64,000 bases of DNA from Sandaracinaceae bacterium (GCA_019637095.1 JAHBWG010000006.1:114673-178672); one strand, 5' to 3'. Counted from the first letter of the stretch, positions 26,040 through 35,730 are shown. The notes: generated by a model from the sequence alone, not told the origin. Numbers and translations: made by a program.

Positions 26040-26408
26040 TCACTCGCAGCGCTGGCCCCAGCTCTCGAGGAGCGGGCCGACCTCGGCGATCGCCGGGTGG
26101 TCGGAGGCGATGCGGCAGAAGCGCTGGTAGTCGCGGATCGCCGCGTCGCGCCGGCCCATGCGATCGAGGCACTCGCCGCGGCGGCGCAGCGCGATCGCCG
26201 GGGCGCCGCTCGCGAGCGCGCGGTCGAGCAGCGCGACGCAGCGCGCGGGGTCGCCGGCGTCGAGCGCCTGGCGCGCGGAGCGAAGCAGCTCGGCGGGCGA
26301 CGACGGATCGGGCGTCTCGGTCGGCGAAGATAAGCTCGGCGCTCTCCCCGCCCACCGCGCCGCGTCGCGCTGCCGTGGCGCCGGCTTCCGGCGTGGGCGG
26401 CGCGCCCG
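26040..26408 (-). pseudogene. Out-of-frame 3' remnant of the adjacent kinase (TPR-like tail)
   Basis: In this frame the minus strand reads a sensible C-terminus: SSPAELLRSARQALDAGDPARC, then ALRRRGECLDRMGRRDAAIRDY and QRFCRIASDHPAIAEV, ending ESWGQRCE at a TGA. That is a TPR-like tail of the kind found at the end of myxobacterial kinases. It is not in frame with the kinase that stops at 26683. The 275 bp between contain stops in every frame (26683, 26531 and 26409), so more than one indel separates them. One codon here is TTA, rare in this genome. It is either real gene decay or a cluster of sequence errors. Confidence 0.6.
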
Positions 26409-26682
26409 TCAGCACGGCGCTCGGCGCGCCCGCGTCCAGGCGCCCGCGTCGCTCGCCGCGACCGTCGCGGGCGCGAGCGGCGTCCGGCGCAGGCGCCGGC
26501 TCCGGCGCGCCGCCGCGCCGTGAGCGCGGATCACCGCGCTGCTCGCGGCGCCCGCGAGCAGCGCGCCGGCAGCGCGCTGACGCAGACCTCTGCGCGGTGG
26601 CGCGACGGGCGGCACGCTACCCGGGCGCCGAAGGCCGGCCCGCGCGCGCCGGCCACGGTGACGCCCGCGAGGCTCGCGTCCA

Positions 26683-27948
<1,266 letters not shown>

Positions 27949-27970
27949 CGCTGCCCTTCCCGGCCGAAGG

Positions 27971-28474
27971 TCATGCGGAATAGTACTGGATGCCCACCTT
28001 CACGACCCACACGACGATCGAGACGATCGACAGGCCGATCGCGATCTTCTCCGCGTGGAGTCGGTCGAGGGTGTCGATCACCGGCATGCGCTTGACGATG
28101 CCGTACAGCGCGATGGGCACGATGGCGGCGGTCGACAGGAACAGCAGGATGCCGAAGGGGTTCGCGTGGAACGCGCCGAAGATCTCGAGCCGGATCATGT
28201 GCGCGAACGACGTGGTCAGCCCGCAGCCCGGGCACGGGTAGCCGGTGTAGACGAGGAAGCCGCACGGCGGCAGCCCGAGCTGGGTGTGCGTCCCGTGGCC
28301 CTCCGGCGCGGGCGTGAGCATCGCCGCGGTGATCAGGACGGCCAGCGGACCGGCGAACAGCACCGCCCACGTGAGGATCGAGCTCCAGTCGCCCTGCCCG
28401 ACGAGGTCGGCCCCGAACACCCTGCCCCGACCGCGGACCGCGGGGAGCGCCTCTGCCCGGGCGACGTCTTCCAT
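27971..28474 (-). CDS. DUF2752 membrane protein
   Basis: The 167-residue membrane protein has about three or four helices (ILTWAVLFAGPLAVLITAA, GILLFLSTAAIVPIALYGIV, IGLSIVSIVVWVVKVGI). The motif CGFLVYTGYPCPGCGLTTSFAH matches the DUF2752 core CPxCGxT. The paired Cys could bind metal or be redox active; the family function is unknown. It is divergent from the HSL-type esterase (57 bp between starts) and lies just upstream of the kinase at 27948 on the same strand, so they may be cotranscribed. Confidence 0.82.
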   Translation of the reverse strand: MEDVARAEALPAVRGRGRVFGADLVGQGDWSSILTWAVLFAGPLAVLITAAMLTPAPEGHGTHTQLGLPPCGFLVYTGYPCPGCGLTTSFAHMIRLEIFGAFHANPFGILLFLSTAAIVPIALYGIVKRMPVIDTLDRLHAEKIAIGLSIVSIVVWVVKVGIQYYSA

Positions 28475-28531
28475 CGAGGGAACTCAAACGCACCCGGTGC
28501 GGGTCGTCAAGCCGTGGTAGGAGGATGATCG

Positions 28532-29572
28532 ATGCTCGCGCCCCTCACCCACGGCGTCGTGCGGCGCGCCCTCGACGCGCTCGAGCCGCTCGCGCCCGCG
28601 CTCGGCGGCCCCGCGCCGAAGAACGATCGCGGCGTCGCGCTCGACCCGCGCTGCCACCTCCTCGTGAGCCTGCTCGCGCGCGGCGCGCGGCCGCCGCTCG
28701 ACGAGCTCGGCCCGGTGCGCGCGCGCACGGAGCTGCGCGCGCAGATGGCGCTCGCCGATCTGCCGAAGGAGCCCCTGCACCGCATCGAGGATCGCGCGAT
28801 CCCCGGGCCCGGCGGCCCGCTCCCGCTGCGCCTCTACACGCCGCGCAGCGGCCCCGATCCGCTGCCCGCGATCGTCTACTTCCACGGCGGCGGGTTCGTG
28901 CTCGGCGACCTCGAGAGCCACGACGCGCAGTGCCGTCACCTCGCGCGCCACGCCGGCGCCGCGGTGATCGCCGTCGACTACCGGCTCGCGCCCGAGCACC
29001 CGTTCCCCGCCGCGGTCGACGACTGCGTCGCCGCGTTCCGCTGGGTCGCCGCGCACACCGACGAGCTCCGCCTCGACCCGGCGCGCCTCGCGGTCGGCGG
29101 CGACTCGGCGGGCGGCAACCTCGCCGCCGTCGTCGCGCAGGCGACGCGCGGCGACCTCGGCCCGCGCCCCGCCTGGCAGCTCCTGATCTACCCCGCGACG
29201 GACATGACCCGCTCGTGCGAGTCGCACGAGCTCTTCGCCGAGGGGTTCTTCCTCACGCGCGCGACGATGGACTGGTTCGTCGCCAGCTACCTCACGGACC
29301 CGTCGGAGGAGCGCGACCCGCGCGCCTCCCCGCTCGCGACCCGCGAGCTCGCCGGTCTGCCGCCCGCGCACGTGATCGTCGCCGGGTTCGACCCGCTGCG
29401 CGACGAGGGCGAGGCGTACGCGCACGCGCTGATGGCGGCCGGCGTGCCGACGACGCTGCGGTGCTACGGCAGCTTGGTGCACGGCTTCTACGGGATGGGC
29501 GGGCTCGTCGAGGCCGCGCGCTGGGCCGCCGGCGACATCGCCGAGGTCACGCGCCGCGCGCTCTGGCCGTAG
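28532..29572 (+). CDS. Alpha/beta hydrolase of the hormone-sensitive lipase family
   Basis: The 346-residue esterase has the HSL-family oxyanion motif HGGGF (H118), the nucleophile GDSAGGN (S192), the acid in GFDPLRDEG and the His in LVHGFYGM. It would hydrolyse short- to medium-chain acyl or aryl esters in the cytoplasm; no signal peptide is seen. A strong AGGAGG lies six bases before the ATG at 28532. It stands alone on the plus strand, divergent from the DUF2752 gene. Confidence 0.9.
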   Translation: MLAPLTHGVVRRALDALEPLAPALGGPAPKNDRGVALDPRCHLLVSLLARGARPPLDELGPVRARTELRAQMALADLPKEPLHRIEDRAIPGPGGPLPLRLYTPRSGPDPLPAIVYFHGGGFVLGDLESHDAQCRHLARHAGAAVIAVDYRLAPEHPFPAAVDDCVAAFRWVAAHTDELRLDPARLAVGGDSAGGNLAAVVAQATRGDLGPRPAWQLLIYPATDMTRSCESHELFAEGFFLTRATMDWFVASYLTDPSEERDPRASPLATRELAGLPPAHVIVAGFDPLRDEGEAYAHALMAAGVPTTLRCYGSLVHGFYGMGGLVEAARWAAGDIAEVTRRALWP

Positions 29573-29766
29573 CCGACGCCGTCGTATCGCCAGCAAGATT
29601 ACTTGCGGCGACGACCCCGCCGCCCGCCCGGCCTTCAGAAAATTGAAGGGGGGGCTTCACTTTCCCCATTGTGCGGTTTCGCGAACGTGCCCACGCTTGG
29701 CCCTCGAATGGACGAAGGAGCGGCCCCGACGGCCGCAGCGAGTGTGTCTCCTGAGCGGAGGGACAG
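29573..29766. other. Intergenic region with two small hairpins
   Basis: This is 194 bp between the esterase and the SET-domain gene. A GCAAG/CTTGC hairpin lies at ~29593-29606, and CCTTCA/TGAAGG with a 6-base A-rich loop at 29632-29649, the second followed by a G-run. They could end the esterase transcript. GGAGGGACAG before 29767 is a strong ribosome site for the SET gene. The AT-rich loop CAGAAAATTG is unusual for this genome. Confidence 0.4.
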
Positions 29767-30381
29767 ATGATTCACCCCTCGACCCGCCTGTGCTGGATCA
29801 GCGACGAGGTCGGTTACGGCGTGCGCGCCACGCGGCGCATCCCCAAGGGCACCATCATGTGGGCGCTCGACCCGCTCGATCGGATCTTCGGTCCGCAGGA
29901 GGTGCAGCGACTCGGCGCGGGCCTGTGGCCGGCGCTCGAGACGTACTCGTACGTCGACGGAACGGGCAACCGGGTGCTCTGCTGGGACCACGGCCGGTTC
30001 ATGAACCACAGCTGCCGCCCGACCGACCTCAGCCCTGGGGTCGAGTACGAGATCGCGGTGCGCGACATCGAAGAGGGTGAGGAGATCACCTGCGACTACA
30101 GCTCGCTCAACCTCGAGTCGGATCTGCACTGCCTGTGCGGCGCCCCGCACTGCCGCAAGGTGATCCAGAGCCACCAGTTCGTGCAGCTCGCCCCGCTCTG
30201 GGACGAGCTGCTGCGCGACGCGGTCGCCCACGCGGCCGAGGTCGAGCAGCCGCTGCTGCCGTGGGTCGAGCAGCCGGAGCAGCTCTTCCGCTGGGCCGCG
30301 CACCCCGAGGAGCTGCCCTCCTCGATGCGGCATTACTACCCGTTCCGCGACGAAGTCGCGATGCACGCGGCGGCGCGCTGA
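29767..30381 (+). CDS. SET-domain protein (putative protein lysine methyltransferase)
   Basis: The 204-residue protein has a SET fold. An N-terminal GYGVRATRRIPKGTIMW segment is followed by the SAM/active-site knot FMNHSCRPT and EEGEEITCDYSSLN, and a post-SET-like Cys cluster CLCGAPHC. In eukaryotes SET enzymes methylate lysines using SAM; bacterial members are scattered and their targets are mostly unknown. A strong ribosome site (GGAGGGACAG) precedes the ATG. The C-terminal ~65 residues are outside the SET domain and show nothing I recognise. Confidence 0.87.
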   Translation: MIHPSTRLCWISDEVGYGVRATRRIPKGTIMWALDPLDRIFGPQEVQRLGAGLWPALETYSYVDGTGNRVLCWDHGRFMNHSCRPTDLSPGVEYEIAVRDIEEGEEITCDYSSLNLESDLHCLCGAPHCRKVIQSHQFVQLAPLWDELLRDAVAHAAEVEQPLLPWVEQPEQLFRWAAHPEELPSSMRHYYPFRDEVAMHAAAR

Positions 30382-30468
30382 GCGCGGTCCTCCCTCGCGG
30401 AGGGCCACGCTCGGGGTGACATCGCGCGCGCTTGCCTGCTACCGTCGAGGTCGCAGGCCCGAGACACC

Positions 30469-31074
30469 ATGGCTGCCTCCCCGCTCCTCGGTTACAACAC
30501 CAACGTCCGGCACCTCGGCAAGCTCTTCCACATCCAGACCGAGGACTCGGGCTCGTCGCACGGGCACATCTTCACCCACCTCTTCGCGGACGGCGGGCGG
30601 ATCATCGCGTCGAAGAAGACGACCTACGCGCACTACGTCGGCACGGCGCAGTACCCGGAGGTGGTCAAGCAGCTGATGCGCGAGTCGCACAAGGCGATGT
30701 TCATCGCGCTGCGCGACGGGCTCTTCGACGAGGACGAGGCGGCGGGGGCGCGCGCGATGGCGGTGATGGAGATCGTGCTGCCCGACGAGGCCGGGCGCGA
30801 CACGCCGGCGACGCCGAGCGTGGCGGGGCTCGACGTCGACGCGCTCGAGCGCGCGGCGGCCGTGCGGCTCGCCGAGTCGGAGGCGGCGCAGGCGAGCACG
30901 GCGACCGGGCGCTACGCGATGACGCAGCCCGCGTCGGTCACCCGACGCTCGAGCGCCCCCGCGAGACCGAGCCCGCACGCGGAGTCGATCTTCGGGGGCG
31001 ACCTCCTGAGCGAGAAGAGCCTCGACGAGGTGATCTTGAGCTACCTCGCCGAGGACGTTCAGGACGAAGGGTGA
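30469..31074 (+). CDS. Conserved hypothetical protein, deltaproteobacterial type
   Basis: The 201-residue soluble protein has an N-terminal ~75 residues (GYNTNVRHLGKLFHIQTEDS, HIFTHLFADGGRIIASKKT) that look well structured and recall a conserved unknown family of myxobacteria. The middle is Ala/Ser/Thr-rich and low complexity. The end carries a compact motif SEKSLDEVILSYLAEDV that could be a docking peptide. No catalytic residues are recognised. It starts with ATG 30469 and ends 4 bp from the SCP2 gene on the other strand. Confidence 0.7.
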   Translation: MAASPLLGYNTNVRHLGKLFHIQTEDSGSSHGHIFTHLFADGGRIIASKKTTYAHYVGTAQYPEVVKQLMRESHKAMFIALRDGLFDEDEAAGARAMAVMEIVLPDEAGRDTPATPSVAGLDVDALERAAAVRLAESEAAQASTATGRYAMTQPASVTRRSSAPARPSPHAESIFGGDLLSEKSLDEVILSYLAEDVQDEG

Positions 31075-31078
31075 GCGC

Positions 31079-31402
31079 TCACCCGAGCAGCTGCTGGAGC
31101 TTGGTCGCCTTCATGGCGTCCCCGCTCACCTTGAGCTTGCCCTGGAAGTAGAGCTGCATCGCCATCGACGGGTTGTCGCTGATCGACTGCCAGTCCTCCG
31201 CGCTCAGCTCGAGGGTGCAGTCGGCCTCGCCGTGCTCGCCCTCGTGGACGCCGACCTCGTCGCGGCAGTTGACCGTCCACGTCCCGCCCCCGTCGCCGGT
31301 GATCTTGAACATGAAGACGGCGCCGATCTCCTTGGCGCCGTCGGGGTCGCCGGAGATCTTCTCGGGGAGGTTCTTCGTGAAGTCGGTCTTCGCGTCGGGC
31401 AT
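31079..31402 (-). CDS. SCP2 sterol-carrier-like lipid-binding protein
   Basis: The 107-residue protein matches the SCP2 fold: FKITGDGGGTWTVNC, DCTLELSAEDWQSISDN, PSMAMQLYFQGKLKVSGD and MKATKLQQLL. Small bacterial SCP2 proteins bind fatty acids or acyl-CoA in a hydrophobic tunnel. The ATG at 31402 is chosen because GGAGG sits four bases before it; a further in-frame start upstream has no such site. The gene is divergent from the coiled-coil protein at 31526, and a perfect inverted repeat at 31426-31441 lies between them. Confidence 0.87.
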   Translation of the reverse strand: MPDAKTDFTKNLPEKISGDPDGAKEIGAVFMFKITGDGGGTWTVNCRDEVGVHEGEHGEADCTLELSAEDWQSISDNPSMAMQLYFQGKLKVSGDAMKATKLQQLLG

Positions 31403-31425
31403 GCTGCCTCCGTTCGGGGTTTCCA

Positions 31426-31441
31426 CTGAATGCTGATTCAG
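31426..31441. promoter_or_regulatory. Inverted repeat CTGAAT-N4-ATTCAG, putative repressor operator
   Basis: CTGAAT (31426-31431) and ATTCAG (31436-31441) are perfect inverted repeats with a 4-bp spacer, 24 bp upstream of the SCP2 start and 85 bp upstream of the coiled-coil gene. The TGAAT...ATTCA shape is typical of TetR-type sites, including lipid-responsive ones. It is AT-rich against a very GC-rich background. No regulator gene is adjacent, so this is inference. Confidence 0.4.
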
Positions 31442-31525
31442 CCGCGGGCATCTAGCGCCCTGGTGACCCCGCTGTCAACCCGGGCGTCGTTGACACCTCG
31501 CACGGGCCGATTCATAGGGGCTCGC

Positions 31526-31822
31526 ATGGATCTCAAGAAGCTGGTCGCGAAGCAAGGCATGAAGCTCATGCAGGACCCGCGGGTCGCGAAGGTCATGCAG
31601 GACGAGCGCGTGATGAAGGGCCTGATGAAGGCGCTGACCGCGCGCGCGAAGGCGCAGGAGAGCGTCGACGAGGCCGTGCAGAGCGCGGCCAAGCGCTTCG
31701 GCCTCGTGACCAAGGAGGAGGTGCGCGAGCTCAAGCGCAACCTCCGCAAGCTCGAGACGCAGCTGAAGAAGGCGCAGCGCGACGCGGAGAAGGCCAAGGG
31801 CGAAGGTTCCGATCGGGGCTGA
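31526..31822 (+). CDS. Small coiled-coil protein
   Basis: The 98-residue, highly charged protein has an N-terminal helix (LVAKQGMKLMQDPRVAKVMQ). Its C-terminal ~40 residues (VRELKRNLRKLETQLKKAQR) form a classic coiled coil. It resembles phasin-like or PHA-granule-associated small helical proteins in overall shape only; no family is certain. It begins a plus-strand group with the TPR protein (20 bp downstream) and the membrane protein at 32633. Confidence 0.75.
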   Translation: MDLKKLVAKQGMKLMQDPRVAKVMQDERVMKGLMKALTARAKAQESVDEAVQSAAKRFGLVTKEEVRELKRNLRKLETQLKKAQRDAEKAKGEGSDRG

Positions 31823-31842
31823 GCTCTGGCACGCTCGACGGC

Positions 31843-32562
31843 GTGCCCAGCGTTGAATCGAGGCGCGTCCCCGGCGTCGGAGCGAGCGTGGGTCGCGCCG
31901 CTCTCGTGCTCCTCGTCCTGTCGCTCGCGCCGCTGGCCGCGGCGCAGGATGCGCCCGCGACGCCGGAGCAGATCGCGCGCGCGCGCGCGCTGTTCACCCG
32001 CGGGCTCGAGCACTACCAGGCGGACCGCCTGAACGAGGCGCTCGAGGACTTCCTCGCGGCGTGGCGCATCGTCCCGCGCGCCGACCTCGCGTACAACGTG
32101 GCGCGCACCTACGAGCGCACCGCCGACGCGAGCCGCGCGATCCAGTTCTATCGCCACTACCTCCAGCGCGCGGACCCCGACGCGAGCGACCGCGCGGAGG
32201 TCGAGCGGCGCATCCGCGCGCTCGAGGACATCGACCGCCGCCAGCGCGAGCAGATCCGGACCTTGCCGCCGAGCAACGATCAGCTCGCGCGCGAGGCGCG
32301 CACGTTCTTCGAGCGCGGGGTGACGATGTACCGGCGGCAGCGCTACGAGGCGGCGATGGCGGCGTTCACCGCGGCGTACAACTACACGCGGCCCAACCCG
32401 CCCGCGGAGGTGCTCTACAACCTCGCGCTGACCGCGGAGCGCCTCGAGCGCCGGCAGGAGGCGATCGACTACCTCCGCGAGTACGCGCGCACGCTGCCGG
32501 CCGGGAGCGACGAGCGCCGCGCGATCGACGAGCGCGTGCGCGCGCTGCGCGCCGAGCGTTGA
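31843..32562 (+). CDS. Exported TPR-repeat protein
   Basis: The 239-residue protein has an N-terminal hydrophobic signal (ALVLLVLSLAPLAAAQ) and then TPR units (ARALFTRGLEHYQADRLNEA, AYNVARTYERTADASRAIQF, ARTFFERGVTMYRRQRYEAA, LYNLALTAERLERRQEAIDY). This is a common periplasmic 'tol-pal-like' TPR protein of myxobacteria. GTG at 31843 is the annotated start, but a GTG at 31889 closer to the signal peptide is possible. It probably belongs to one unit with the coiled-coil gene. Confidence 0.8.
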   Translation: MPSVESRRVPGVGASVGRAALVLLVLSLAPLAAAQDAPATPEQIARARALFTRGLEHYQADRLNEALEDFLAAWRIVPRADLAYNVARTYERTADASRAIQFYRHYLQRADPDASDRAEVERRIRALEDIDRRQREQIRTLPPSNDQLAREARTFFERGVTMYRRQRYEAAMAAFTAAYNYTRPNPPAEVLYNLALTAERLERRQEAIDYLREYARTLPAGSDERRAIDERVRALRAER

Positions 32563-32632
32563 ATCCTCGGCCGGCGCCGGATGATGCGACGATCCTCGTC
32601 GCGCGCGTGCCGAGCTCGTCGTCCGTCGTCCC

Positions 32633-33127
32633 ATGGACACGCGGCGCCGAAGTCGGGACCGTTCCGACGTGGACGAGCCCGCGGCTCCCTCGGACGACCC
32701 TCACCGGCGCCGCGCGCTGCGCTCAGTCCTGCTCGCCTACCCGGGCGGCTGCGCCGCCTGGTTGATCGCGAGCGGCGTCTTCGTCGCGCTGATCTGGGTC
32801 GTCGGTACCGTGTACCCGCGGCCCGAGGAAGGCGCGGAGATGCCTTCGGGGTTCTACCCCGCGAGCCTCGCCGCGTTCCTCCTCTCGCTCGCGATCGCGC
32901 TCGCGCCCTCGCTCGTCGCCGCGCTCGACGGGCTGCGCGCGGTCGGGCGCGTGAAGGGGCGAGATCGCGCGATGGCGATCGCGGGGCTCGTCGGCGGGAT
33001 CAGCGTCCCGATCGCGGTCGCCATCGGCCTGGTGGTCGCCCTCGTCGTCGGGATGATCAGCTCGGCGATCAGCGCCGCGCTCGCGTGGGTCGCCGTCGCG
33101 TTGATCGCGATGCTGTTCCACACCTGA
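32633..33127 (+). CDS. Four-helix membrane protein, unknown function
   Basis: The 164-residue protein has a charged N-terminus followed by about four transmembrane helices (AWLIASGVFVALIWVVGTVY, SLAAFLLSLAIALAPSLVAA, AGLVGGISVPIAVAIGLVVA, AISAALAWVAVALIAMLF). It resembles small DUF4190-like membrane proteins in spacing, but no signature is clear. It lies 70 bp after the TPR gene on the same strand. Confidence 0.7.
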   Translation: MDTRRRSRDRSDVDEPAAPSDDPHRRRALRSVLLAYPGGCAAWLIASGVFVALIWVVGTVYPRPEEGAEMPSGFYPASLAAFLLSLAIALAPSLVAALDGLRAVGRVKGRDRAMAIAGLVGGISVPIAVAIGLVVALVVGMISSAISAALAWVAVALIAMLFHT

Positions 33128-33170
33128 CCGGCGCCCCCGGCGCGCAGGCCCGCGGCGCCCACCCACCCGT

Positions 33171-33493
33171 TCACGGCTCCGGGCAGCCGCCGCGCAGCCG
33201 GCGCAGGCCACCGTCGGGCGGCAGAGCCCAGCTCCCGGCGAGCGAGGTCGCGAGCGGATCGACGCCGGTCGCGGGGACGTCGTCCGGCGCTCTCGCGACG
33301 CCGACGCCGCCGTTCGGGCGCGTGCCGTCGCCGCGCGACCGCTCGCGCCGCGCATGCTGCGGCTCGACGGAGAGGCAGCCTCCGCGACGCGCGAGTGGTG
33401 AGCGACGCTCACGTGACCCGTCTCGCCCGCGCGCCCGGACACCGCCTCCAAACGACTCACCCCGTCGTGGAGCGTGGCCAGGCGCGTTGGCAT
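33171..33493 (-). pseudogene. Possible broken small ORF (one frameshift)
   Basis: From the ATG at 33493 the minus strand reads a sensible start (MPTRLATLHDGVSRLEAVSG, then HVSVAHHSR) and then turns into Ser/Arg/Ala-rich out-of-frame sequence. From about 33380 another frame reads GGCLSVEPQ, APDDVPATGVDPLATSLAGS and WALPPDGGLRRLRGGCPEP up to a TGA at 33171. Together they would give ~107 residues after one indel. No family is recognised. It fills the 407-bp gap between two genes that otherwise holds nothing. Confidence 0.25.
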
Positions 33494-33534
33494 GCCTCTA
33501 CCGCCGCCCCTGATCGGCGCCGGGTGCGGATGCT

Positions 33535-34245
33535 TCAGCCGCAGGCCCACCCGAACGCGAGCCGATCGGGGTGCTCGGCGCACTGCGTGAGGTGGGCGAC
33601 GCCGAGGTCGCCCCACGCGTAGTCGACCAGGCGCTGCGAGTCGATCTGGAAGACGTGACGCATCCGGGCGCCGCACTCCCCGCAGCTCGGGTACTCGACC
33701 CCCTGGACCCAGCGAGGCCAACCGCCGAGCTTCTCGCCGTCGCGCGGGTAGGCCGCCTCGACGACGCCGATCGCGTCCTCGTCGAGGGTCACGCCGGCCT
33801 CGGACTGCTCCTCCCAGTTCGGGTAGTCCTCGACGGCTCGCCATCCGACGATGCGCTGCGGCGCGAGCGCGCCGTCGACCACGGCGGCGCTCGGTGCCCC
33901 AGCGCCGCTCGGGTCGACGCGCCGCGCCACCACGCTGCGCGCGTACGGGAAATACGCCTCGCAGTCCACCTCGCAGAGCGGCTCGCTCGTCTTGCAGTAG
34001 AACAACTGGAGCAGCCCGGTCCCTCCGAAGGCGCTCGGGTCAGGCAGCGAGGCGACGTCCAACTGCAAGAAGAGCTGCATGGGTCGCTGGCAGTTCGGGC
34101 AGATCGGATGCTCCTCCCCCGCGGGGATCCACGCGCTGCCCCCGAGCTTGCTCGCCTTGGCGTCACCGTCGCCCGGCTCCACGACGGGAAGCCACGCCGC
34201 ACGCTCGAGCGGCCGAAGAGAATCGGGAATCGTCACATCGCTCAT
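33535..34245 (-). CDS. DUF1963 (YwqG-like) protein
   Basis: The 236-residue cytoplasmic protein has DUF1963/YwqG-type blocks (KLGGSAWIPAGEEHPICPNC, MQLFLQLDVASLP, GLLQLFYCKT, KLGGWPRWVQGVEYPSCGEC, HVFQIDSQ). Two CXXC pairs (CPNC and CGEC) could form a zinc knuckle. The family is often involved in protein-binding or immunity-like settings, but its biochemical role is unknown. A GGAGGAGG ribosome site lies before the ATG at 34245. It is divergent from the class V aminotransferase gene. Confidence 0.8.
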   Translation of the reverse strand: MSDVTIPDSLRPLERAAWLPVVEPGDGDAKASKLGGSAWIPAGEEHPICPNCQRPMQLFLQLDVASLPDPSAFGGTGLLQLFYCKTSEPLCEVDCEAYFPYARSVVARRVDPSGAGAPSAAVVDGALAPQRIVGWRAVEDYPNWEEQSEAGVTLDEDAIGVVEAAYPRDGEKLGGWPRWVQGVEYPSCGECGARMRHVFQIDSQRLVDYAWGDLGVAHLTQCAEHPDRLAFGWACG

Positions 34246-34388
34246 GGCTCGCCTCCTCCACCGAAGGCGCGAGCCTACGACGAGACGCGCGCGTGGAGCA
34301 GGCTCGAGACGAGCGGCGCCGTGCGCGCGCCTCGCGCCCCGTCCCGGGCCGAGGCGACGCACTGGACCGGCTCGCGTATGCTCGCCGC

Positions 34389-35609
34389 GTGGACGAGCTG
34401 GACCTCGTGTGGGTGCGGGCGCGCTTCTCGGGGCTCGAGCCGTCGCTCGCGTTCCTCGAGAACGCGGGCGGGAGCGTGCCCGTCGATGGCGTGGTGGAGC
34501 GCGCGCGGCGCTACCTCGCGGAGGACATGGTGCAGCTCGGCGCGCCCTACCCGCGCTCCGAGCGCGCGACCGCGCGCGTGCACGCGGGCTTCGACGCCGC
34601 GGCGCGGCTCATGGGCGCGACCCCGGCCGAGCTCGTCCTGGGCGGCTCGACCACCGCGAACCTCTACGTCCTGAGCCACGCGCTCGCGCCGCGCGTCGGG
34701 CCCGGCGACGAGGTGGTCGTCACCACGCTCGACCACGAGTCCAACCGCGGCGCGTGGATCCGCATGGCGCAGGCGCGCGGCGCGACCGTGCGCGAGTGGA
34801 CGATCGATCCCGCGACGCACTCGCTCGAGCGCCCAGGGCTCGACGCGGTGCTGAGCGAGCGCACACGGCTCGTGTGCTTCACGCACTGCGCGAACGTCGT
34901 CGGCTCGCTCCACGACGTGCCGGCGCTCACCGCGCGGATCCGCGAGGCGGGCGCGCTGAGCGTGGTCGACGGCGTCGCGTTCGCGCCGCACCGGCGCGTG
35001 GACGTGCGGGCGCTCGGCGCCGACGTCTACGTGTTGAGCCTCTACAAGGTCTACGGGCCGCACCTCGGGCTGATGTACGTGCGCGAAGCGCTCCTGGGCG
35101 CGCTCGCCAACCAGAACCACGACTTCCTCGCGGGCGCGGGCGCGTACACGCTGATGCCGGGCTACGTGAGCCACGAGCTCGCCGCGTCGGTCCCCGGCGT
35201 GGTCGAGTACCTCGAGGCGCTCGACGCGCACCACGGCGGCGACGGCACGCTCGACGGCGCGTTCGCGCGGATCGCCGCGCACGAGGAGCGGCTCGCCGAG
35301 CGCCTGCTCGCGTACCTGCGCGCGCACCCGCGCGTACGGCTCCTCGGCAGCGCGCAGGCCGACCGCGCGCGGCGCGCGCCGACGATCACCTTCACGGTCC
35401 GAGGCGCCCGCGCGGACGCGATCGCCCGCGAGGCCGGCTCGCGCGGCGTGGCGATCCGCGCGGGGCACTTCTACGCCGCGCGCGCGATGCCGGAGCTCGG
35501 GATCGAAGACGCGGACGACGGCGTCGTGCGCGCGAGCATGGTCCACTACAACACGCTCGAGGAGATCGACCGCCTGATCGCGGTGCTCGATCGCGTCCTC
35601 GCAGCGTAG
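34389..35609 (+). CDS. Class V aminotransferase / cysteine-desulfurase-like protein (VC1184-type)
   Basis: The 406-residue PLP enzyme of aminotransferase class V has FLENAGGSVP, LVLGGSTTANLYVL, VVVTTLDHESNRGAW, LVCFTHCANVVGSLHDV and SVVDGVAFAPHR. The PLP Lys is in LYVLSLYKVYGPH at K220, and a GHFYA element is near the end. It matches the cysteine-desulfurase-like VC1184 (TIGR01976) subgroup more than IscS/SufS; no IscU/SufU partner is near. It may cleave cysteine or a related amino acid. The start is a GTG at 34389. Confidence 0.87.
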   Translation: MDELDLVWVRARFSGLEPSLAFLENAGGSVPVDGVVERARRYLAEDMVQLGAPYPRSERATARVHAGFDAAARLMGATPAELVLGGSTTANLYVLSHALAPRVGPGDEVVVTTLDHESNRGAWIRMAQARGATVREWTIDPATHSLERPGLDAVLSERTRLVCFTHCANVVGSLHDVPALTARIREAGALSVVDGVAFAPHRRVDVRALGADVYVLSLYKVYGPHLGLMYVREALLGALANQNHDFLAGAGAYTLMPGYVSHELAASVPGVVEYLEALDAHHGGDGTLDGAFARIAAHEERLAERLLAYLRAHPRVRLLGSAQADRARRAPTITFTVRGARADAIAREAGSRGVAIRAGHFYAARAMPELGIEDADDGVVRASMVHYNTLEEIDRLIAVLDRVLAA

Positions 35610-35676
35610 TCCCGTGCAGCCCTGTGTCGTTCCGGTCCGGTCTCGCGCGCGACGCGACGAGTGCTCGCGCGAAGAC

Positions 35677-35709
35677 GCGAAGCCGCAAAGGACATCTTGG
35701 CGGCTTTGC
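35677..35709. terminator. Hairpin downstream of the aminotransferase
   Basis: GCGAAGCCGC (35677-35686) pairs with GCGGCTTTGC (35700-35709) with one mismatch and a 13-base loop. It lies between the stop of the class V aminotransferase (35609) and the stop of the Cys-rich lipoprotein on the other strand (35778). It probably ends one or both transcripts; no T-run is present. Confidence 0.45.
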
Positions 35710-35730
35710 GCCTGGGCGCGGGGTTGGATC

